Assembly (NCBI GenBank): GCA_035695065.1
Contig: DASSEW010000058.1
Location: forward strand, 29,362-93,361
DNA from: 66-474 sp035695065
GTDB taxonomy: Bacteria > Pseudomonadota > Gammaproteobacteria > Xanthomonadales > Rhodanobacteraceae
Direction of reading: 5' to 3'
Length of the DNA stretch: 64,000 nt
Made by a program: the position numbers and the translations under genes. This document shows positions 59,212 to 64,000 of the stretch, in pieces (the first letter of the stretch is position 1; the number at the start of each line of letters is the position of its first letter). The notes beneath the pieces were generated by a model. The model saw only the letters and a list, made by a program, of their open reading frames with translations. It made no database searches and was not told where the DNA came from.

Positions 59212-61616
59212 GGCTGCTCCTCGCGGCAGACCAGCGGCCCGATGACGGGAATGGTCTGGCTCTTGGGCTGGTAATCGAAGCGGGCCGTGCAAATCCCGTG
59301 CGAGGTCTGCACCTCCAGCACGTTGTATTCGCCCAGGCCATCCAGGTACACGATGCCGTCATAGCCGACGACCATCGGCGCGGCCTTCCCGCCCCGCAGC
59401 TTCACTTCGGCGCCGAGCTCGACCGGTTTGCCGGCGCTGTCGTGCAGGATGACGGACGCTGCGCGGATCGGCTCTATGCCGAATCTCACCAGCGTGCCTG
59501 CACGATCGGAAGGCACCACCTGGGTGTCCACGCGCTCGATGTTGACGTTGGCCGGCAGGTGCATCGGATCAATGGCGAGCTTGTTGCGCTGGTAGGCATT
59601 CAGCGGGGTGACCAGCAGGTCGCCGCCGGAATTGGTGGTGCCGATCGGGCGGTTTTCGAGCATCACCGGCACCCCGGGCACGCCGCTGGTGGAAACCACC
59701 GCGAATGCGTCGTCTATGCGGCGGGCCGCGAAGAACTGCCTGTCCATGAAGACCAGTGCGCCGCTCCAGTCGGCATAGCCGTAATTGACGCCAGCGAAGC
59801 TCTGCACCCCCGCGATGATTTCGCCGTTCTGGCCGCGGTAGCCGATCTCGGCTTGTCCGCCACTCTCGTTTTCGCCCGTCTGCGCGCGCACGCGCCAGCC
59901 GAAGCCGCCGTCCGGGTTGATCGGCTGGCTGGCATCCGCGGTGAACAGCGTGCCGTTGCGGTCGTGCTGCGCTGCCACGCTCGCGGAGATGTTGTGATCC
60001 AGCGCGAGCGACACGCCGAGGAAGATGTTGCGATCCGAATGGTCGTCCAGGTTCTGGTTGATGCTCAGGTTCAGCGACGCACGCTGGCCCAGCGATTTGA
60101 AGTAGTAGGCGCTGCCATAACGCGAGCGCGGCTGGTTCGGGTACTGCAACGCGATGTAGCTGATCCCGAGGCTGCCCATCTGGCCCATGGTGAAGCCGGC
60201 CAGCGCGCGGTCGGAGCGCTGCGGGGGCGGCAGGCTGTAGCGGGATGCGACATCGCGGTAATCGCCGAACGTGCGCAGCGTGTCGAGCGAGATGTTGAAA
60301 TGCTCGTTGCGCCAGTTGTAGCCGAATTCCGCCTGCGAGCCGCTAGCGCCGCGGTCATGGCTGTCCGCCCAGGATGCGTTGACGATGCCGGCCTTGCCGA
60401 TCTGCACCACCGCGCCCACGCCTCCGTCGGCGAGCCCGGACGTCGTCTCGGCATGGCCTTCGAGCGTCAGCCAGTCGCGCACGCCGTAACGATAGACGCC
60501 GCTGGCCACCGGATCGCTGCCGTAGGAAAACGAGTTGACGCCGTAATCCTTGCGCACGAAGCCGAGGTCAATCGAATAATCACTCAGGCCCGCGCGCAGC
60601 AACTGGCTCGCGGTGTAGAACGGAAAGGCGAGCGAGGTCTGCCGGCCCATGGCGTCGGTGATCACCACCTGGGCCTGACCGTTGCCGTTCACGATCGGCA
60701 CGGTGTTCAACTGGAACGGCCCGGCCGGCACCTGGCCGCTGTACTGCTTCATGCCGTTGATGTAGAGCTCGACGGTGGACGGCAACGCCGCTTGCCCGAA
60801 AAACGCAGGGATCGGAAATGTCACCAGATCAGGCTGCAGCGCGAAATTGCGTTGCAGCTGAATCCCGCCCAATCGCGTTGCGCGGCTCCAGTCCAGGCTG
60901 CCGCTGATGATGTCGCCCGCACGAAAGGTTAGCGCCGAGTCCACGAAGGAGTGGCTGAAGGTGGTGTCCAGCCGCACGCTGTCGGTGTGCGTGCCGAGGC
61001 CGCTCAGCTCGCTCACGCGCGACAGTGCGGTATTGGAGAGCACGCCCCACTGGTTGAATGCGCGCAGTTCGGTGAAAGCGGAAAGCGCGCTGTTGCCGTC
61101 GGTACCGCGCGTGCCGTAGAGGTCGTAGTTCATCAGCAGGCCGGGGGAAGCCTGCGGTTGCGGAATCGGATTGCTCCGCGTGTTGAGCACGGCCGCGCTC
61201 ACGTTCAACAGGTCGAACGGCGCGGTGATGTCCAGCTTCTGCGCGGCCTGGTCGTAGTGCGCGGAAACGCCGGGCAGGGAGCTGAGCTGCAGCGTCTGCG
61301 GCGCGTCGGCGGGCAGCTTGAACCCCAGCTTGCGAAGCGTTTCGGCGCTGGCGCGGAAGTGTTCGCCTTCATGCACGAAATGTGCGATCTGGCGGCTGTC
61401 GTTGCCGTTCAGGAAGACCTGCAGATAAAGATCCTCGCCTGCGCTGTCTCCGCTCGAAGTGGCGGCCGAATCGGGAATGACCGAGATCCCCGGCGAGTCC
61501 ATCGCCGCACCGGAATCGGGGGAGGCATCGGTCGCCGCCGCGGCAACCGCCGGCGCCAGCAGGGCGCTAGCGAGGCAGATCGTTGCCCGGAAGCGTTTGC
61601 TCGACCGGCTTTCCAT
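59208..61616 (-). CDS. Fimbrial outer-membrane usher (CsuD-like)
   Basis: 802 residues with a signal peptide. Usher family (PF00577): an N-terminal chaperone-binding domain, a 24-strand barrel with Gly/Tyr/Ser-rich strands from about 130 to 640 including the plug, and a C-terminal domain with Val-Gly-Tyr-Asp-Gly and terminal Cys residues. It exports and polymerises pilin subunits delivered by the chaperone. Its first 50 bases overlap the chaperone gene. Confidence 0.92.
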   Translation of the reverse strand: MESRSSKRFRATICLASALLAPAVAAAATDASPDSGAAMDSPGISVIPDSAATSSGDSAGEDLYLQVFLNGNDSRQIAHFVHEGEHFRASAETLRKLGFKLPADAPQTLQLSSLPGVSAHYDQAAQKLDITAPFDLLNVSAAVLNTRSNPIPQPQASPGLLMNYDLYGTRGTDGNSALSAFTELRAFNQWGVLSNTALSRVSELSGLGTHTDSVRLDTTFSHSFVDSALTFRAGDIISGSLDWSRATRLGGIQLQRNFALQPDLVTFPIPAFFGQAALPSTVELYINGMKQYSGQVPAGPFQLNTVPIVNGNGQAQVVITDAMGRQTSLAFPFYTASQLLRAGLSDYSIDLGFVRKDYGVNSFSYGSDPVASGVYRYGVRDWLTLEGHAETTSGLADGGVGAVVQIGKAGIVNASWADSHDRGASGSQAEFGYNWRNEHFNISLDTLRTFGDYRDVASRYSLPPPQRSDRALAGFTMGQMGSLGISYIALQYPNQPRSRYGSAYYFKSLGQRASLNLSINQNLDDHSDRNIFLGVSLALDHNISASVAAQHDRNGTLFTADASQPINPDGGFGWRVRAQTGENESGGQAEIGYRGQNGEIIAGVQSFAGVNYGYADWSGALVFMDRQFFAARRIDDAFAVVSTSGVPGVPVMLENRPIGTTNSGGDLLVTPLNAYQRNKLAIDPMHLPANVNIERVDTQVVPSDRAGTLVRFGIEPIRAASVILHDSAGKPVELGAEVKLRGGKAAPMVVGYDGIVYLDGLGEYNVLEVQTSHGICTARFDYQPKSQTIPVIGPLVCREEQP

Positions 61617-62304
61617 TGACCGTAACCTTCAGGAGAGTGCCGTTGCCGAGCTGCGCCGCAGGCACCTTTAGCGGCCAGCGCATGGTGGATCCGGGCAGCA
61701 CGTAACCGAGCAACCCGGAGGAAAGGGTGATGGGCTTGCCGCCGGCCGGCTGCAGGCTCGCATCGCTGAGCTGTGCGTGCTTTGTTCCTGTATTGCGCGC
61801 TTCCAGCGCGTATCCGTTCGAGTCGCGTGACAAGGTCCAGGTCAGTGCGGGCGCCGCATCCGCGGAAGCCGTCGTTTCCACGAACGCCGGCACCGAATAG
61901 CGCAGGACGTAGCGGACGCTGGACTTGCTTTCATTTTCCGGTTGCGGCAACTCGTCTATCAGCAGCCGATAGGCGTCTTCGTTGGTTTCGCCCGCCGGCG
62001 CGCCGGTGCGGATCACCCGCACCAATTGCCTGCCGCCGGGCTGGAGGTTCAGCATCGGCGGGCTGGCCACCAGGCCCTGGGTGGGCGTCAGCACATCCTT
62101 GCCGTCGGCTTGCGTCCAATGGAACACGCGCACCTGGGCGCGCAGCACGTCATTACCGGTGTTGGTCAGCCATATTCCCTGGGCGGTGCCGGCCGGAGCG
62201 AATTCCAGCCCGACCGGCGCCACCTGCAATCCGGAAGCACCGGTCGAGCCGCACGCGATCAGCAGCGCAGCGGCAACGCCGCGCAACGCGTTTTGCTTCA
62301 ACAT
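61567..62304 (-). CDS. Periplasmic pilus chaperone (CsuC-like)
   Basis: 245 residues with a signal peptide (about 24 residues). Immunoglobulin-like chaperone with Gly-Leu-Gln-Val-Ala-Pro-Val-Gly-Leu-Glu at the mature start, Gln-Gly-Ile-Trp-Leu-Thr-Asn-Thr-Gly, and the subunit-binding Leu-x-Pro-Gly-Gly-Arg-Gln-Leu-Val-Arg-Val-Ile. It delivers pilins by donor-strand complementation. It overlaps the usher by 50 bases. Confidence 0.9.
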   Translation of the reverse strand: MLKQNALRGVAAALLIACGSTGASGLQVAPVGLEFAPAGTAQGIWLTNTGNDVLRAQVRVFHWTQADGKDVLTPTQGLVASPPMLNLQPGGRQLVRVIRTGAPAGETNEDAYRLLIDELPQPENESKSSVRYVLRYSVPAFVETTASADAAPALTWTLSRDSNGYALEARNTGTKHAQLSDASLQPAGGKPITLSSGLLGYVLPGSTMRWPLKVPAAQLGNGTLLKVTVNGKPVEQTLPGNDLPR

Positions 62305-62329
62305 GACTGCCCCGCCTGCCGTCGCCTGA

Positions 62330-62836
62330 TCAGAACGTCACGGTAACAGCAACGGTGTCCTGGTAGTTGCCGGCGGGAGGCGTGGTCTGTGGCGCCACTT
62401 GGCCGTATACGGTGATCGTCTGCTCGGAACCGTTCCCTGTTCCGGGCTCGGTATTGGTTCCCACCGTATTGCCCCAGGGAGTTGTACGGGCACTGTCCTG
62501 GTACAACGCGTAGCTCACGTAGTTGCCGCTGCCATCGGTCATCCGGTTGACGCCGCCGCTGGCGTTCAGGCCCGCACCCATGCCGATGTTGTACGGCGCC
62601 TGCGACGTGCAGGTCACCCCAAAGGTGGCCGTGCTGTTCACATTGGCCGTCAACGGGCCGGCCGTGAGGAAATCCAAGGTGGACGGTGCCGTGGTGATCT
62701 GGCAGGCGTTCTGGATCTTGATCTTCACGGTCATGTTGCTGGAGATGGTGGTTGCGGCTTGTGCGGTGTCCAGCGGCTGGACGGCAAGTCCGGCGGCGAC
62801 AACGGCGGCGGCCAGCAGAGTGGTCTTCAGTTGCAT
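62330..62836 (-). CDS. Csu-type major pilin (spore-coat-U domain)
   Basis: 168 residues from the ATG at 62836, behind a GGGGAA site. Signal peptide (about 27 residues, Ala-Gln-Ala), then one SCPU domain with a Cys pair (Cys-Gln-Ile, Val-Thr-Cys-Thr), Ser-Tyr-Ala-Leu-Tyr-Gln-Asp and the C-terminal Val-Tyr-Gly-Gln-Val with Val-Thr-Val-Thr-Phe. Likely rod subunit (CsuA/B-like). First gene of the pilus operon. Confidence 0.87.
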   Translation of the reverse strand: MQLKTTLLAAAVVAAGLAVQPLDTAQAATTISSNMTVKIKIQNACQITTAPSTLDFLTAGPLTANVNSTATFGVTCTSQAPYNIGMGAGLNASGGVNRMTDGSGNYVSYALYQDSARTTPWGNTVGTNTEPGTGNGSEQTITVYGQVAPQTTPPAGNYQDTVAVTVTF

Positions 62837-62872
62837 GTGAATTCCCCAAAGGTGTTGAGTGGACTCGGGATG

Positions 62873-62892
62873 CCGAATCCACACGGGTTCGG
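62873..62892. promoter_or_regulatory. Hairpin in the leader of the pilus operon
   Basis: CCGAATCC-ACAC-GGGTTCGG, an 8-bp stem with one G-T pair, 37 bases before the pilin start. It may stabilise or regulate the mRNA. Confidence 0.45.
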
Positions 62893-62901
62893 CCGAGCTG
62901 G

Positions 62902-62907
62902 ATTCTA
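62902..62907 (-). promoter_or_regulatory. Possible extended -10 of the pilus operon
   Basis: On the minus strand TGC-TAGAAT forms an extended -10 about 65 bases before the pilin start. No convincing -35 is seen. Confidence 0.35.
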
Positions 62908-63233
62908 GCAATCGGCGTGCCAGAAATGTTGGCGGATTTTTCCGAGGCCGGGATCACAGATTGGCAATCTGGCTCAAACCTCCTCAGGAATTGTGACAGG
63001 GTGCGCACGGCGCGCATGGACGGCGTCGCAGTTCTGTACGCGGGCGTAGCGTGCCCGACTCGGTCACAATGCGACGCGAGCGGGCGTCGCCATCGGAGCG
63101 CGCCGCGAGAATTCGACACCTTTTCTGTTGACTTGCGGTCCGATCCTCGCGAGAATGTTCGGTCTTTGCGGAGGGTTCCTTCGGCGCTCGGGTGCGAGCC
63201 GCCGGTTTGGCCGTTTCCGCGTTGTGAGGAATC
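62908..63233. other. Intergenic region between the pilus operon and the tRNA-tuf operon
   Basis: No gene is supported in this stretch of about 330 bases. It holds the start side of the divergent pilus promoter and a good sigma-70 promoter for the tRNAs. Short open frames here have no ribosome-binding site or recognisable sequence. Confidence 0.6.
63128..63156 (+). promoter_or_regulatory. Probable promoter of the tRNA-Tyr/Gly/Thr-tuf operon
   Basis: TTGACT (63128-63133), a 17-base spacer, then GAGAAT (63151-63156). Transcription would start near 63163, about 70 bases before tRNA-Tyr. Confidence 0.55.
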
Positions 63234-63319
63234 GGAGGGATACCCAAGCGGCCAACGGGGGCAGACTGTAAATCTGCTGGCTTACGCCTTCGGTGGTTCG
63301 AATCCACCTCCCTCCACCA
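63234..63319 (+). tRNA. tRNA-Tyr (anticodon GTA)
   Basis: Class II tRNA with acceptor GGAGGGA / TCCCTCC, anticodon loop CTGTAAA, a long variable arm (GGCTTACGCC) and T-arm GGTTCGAATCC. CCA is encoded. The 20-base 3' end is repeated at 63449-63468. Confidence 0.96.
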
Positions 63320-63448
63320 GCTTTACAAGTTGAAGGGCAGTTTTGCGGAGGTGGGTGAGAACCACCGGTTCGACAAAATTGTCTGGAACACATGAACGCG
63401 ACGCGCAAGCGGCGCGGTCCGAAGGGCGGAGGGCAGGATGCCCGGAGT

Positions 63449-63468
63449 AATCCACCTCCCTCCACCAG
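63449..63468 (+). repeat. Duplicate of the tRNA-Tyr 3' end
   Basis: AATCCACCTCCCTCCACCAG is identical to 63301-63320. The 128 bases between the two copies show no gene and no tRNA 5' half, so this is a remnant or an attachment-like direct repeat. Confidence 0.85.
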
Positions 63469-63514
63469 ATTGCATTGCAACGGAGCGAGCGCTCCGCCAG
63501 AGAACACCGCTTTT

Positions 63515-63588
<74 letters not shown>

Positions 63589-63609
63589 TTGGGTTGCTCC
63601 GGAAACTTC

Positions 63610-63685
<76 letters not shown>

Positions 63686-63703
63686 TTGAAGTCCGGGTGA
63701 ATC

Positions 63704-63822
63704 GCAATCACCCCTGATTGCCAAAATCAAAAAGCGGACTTCCATGTCCGAGGTTTGGAAGCCCAAGGTGAACCGCGATCATCCCTGATCGCAAGAATCA
63801 AAAAGCAGCCGTCCGTGGCTGC
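63704..63822. repeat. Two tandem family B elements upstream of tuf
   Basis: Element 1: GCAATCACCCCTGATTGC (63704-63721), spacer CAAAATCAAAAAG, CGGACTTCCATGTCCG (63735-63750). Element 2: GCGATCATCCCTGATCGC (63775-63792), spacer AAGAATCAAAAA, GCAGCCGTCCGTGGCTGC (63805-63822). They fill most of the space between tRNA-Thr and tuf and define the family best. Confidence 0.85.
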
Positions 63823-63863
63823 ACTACTGAAAAGAGCACTATTTTTCGAAAGGTCCGATAGCC

Positions 63864-64000
63864 ATGTCCAAAGAGAAATTCGAGCGCAAGAAGCCGCACG
63901 TGAACGTGGGCACGATCGGTCACGTGGACCACGGCAAGACGACGTTGACGGCGGCGTTGACGAAGGTGGGTGCGGAGCGCTTTGGCGGCGAGTTCAAGGC
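63864..64000 (+). CDS. tuf: Elongation factor Tu, N-terminal part (truncated by window edge)
   Basis: The first 45 residues are visible: Met-Ser-Lys-Glu-Lys-Phe-Glu-Arg, then Pro-His-Val-Asn-Val-Gly-Thr-Ile-Gly-His-Val-Asp-His-Gly-Lys-Thr-Thr-Leu, the EF-Tu P-loop. It delivers aminoacyl-tRNA to the ribosome. It is preceded by three tRNA genes, the tufB-type context. Confidence 0.96.
   Translation, partial: MSKEKFERKKPHVNVGTIGHVDHGKTTLTAALTKVGAERFGGEFK

Noticed and set aside
63064..63507. A protein gene across the tRNA-Tyr region on the minus strand
   Set aside because: It runs through the tRNA-Tyr gene and its duplicate and has no family resemblance.

Overview
The window is chromosomal DNA of a GC-rich gammaproteobacterium, most likely order Lysobacterales (Xanthomonadales), perhaps a Rhodanobacteraceae member. 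This is inferred from the protein families, from the gene orders thrS-infC-rpmI-rplT-pheS-pheT-ihfA-merR, hemA-prfA divergent from TPR-lolB-ispE, and tRNA-Tyr/Gly/Thr-tuf, and from abundant short palindromic intergenic repeats. No search could be run, so the taxon is an inference. I see no phage, insertion sequence, CRISPR array or rRNA operon.

Layout. 1-3.8 kb: the end of an MFS transporter, a secreted esterase, tRNA-Val, a short-chain dehydrogenase, a GlcG-type protein and a DUF4142 protein. 3.8-12.9 kb: an alcohol-respiration block. A PQQ alcohol dehydrogenase with the lanthanide-type Asp-x-Asp motif is followed by a XoxJ-like binding protein, a cytochrome c, a caa3-type oxidase (subunit II with fused cytochrome c, subunits I and III), a small membrane protein and a CtaG assembly factor fused to a cytochrome c. 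13-20 kb: a zinc alcohol dehydrogenase, a second copy of the short-chain dehydrogenase, a TonB receptor, and a three-part protein (DoxX-like membrane domain, copper nitrite reductase, cytochrome c) behind a perfect FNR/DNR box. 20-28 kb: the translation operon, in which infC starts with ATC. 28-38 kb: tRNA-Pro, proline iminopeptidase, a class III aminotransferase, an ABC transporter with a DesKR-type two-component system, a VOC protein, a phospholipase D/cardiolipin synthase-like protein and an amidohydrolase. 38-45 kb: queA, tgt, an AidB-like acyl-CoA dehydrogenase, a DUF2069 protein, a WrbA-like flavoprotein, YihY, acylphosphatase and OsmC. 45-58 kb: moaB, a TPR/SPINDLY-like glycosyltransferase, prfA, hemA, a TPR lipoprotein, lolB, ispE, tRNA-Gln, prs, rplY, pth, ychF and a META-domain lipoprotein. 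58-63 kb: a four-gene archaic (Csu-type) chaperone-usher pilus locus on the minus strand. The window ends with tRNA-Tyr, tRNA-Gly, tRNA-Thr and the start of tuf.

How it fits together: electrons from periplasmic alcohol oxidation can plausibly pass through the adjacent cytochrome c to the caa3 oxidase encoded directly downstream. The separate FNR-box-controlled nitrite reductase fusion would be a low-oxygen electron sink. Several intergenic repeat families are spread through the window. The commonest (GTAGGGCGG...CCGCCCTAC) supplies the TAG stop codon of at least five genes and contributes coding sequence to the xoxJ-like gene. A second, paired-hairpin family sits just upstream of thrS, prs and tuf.
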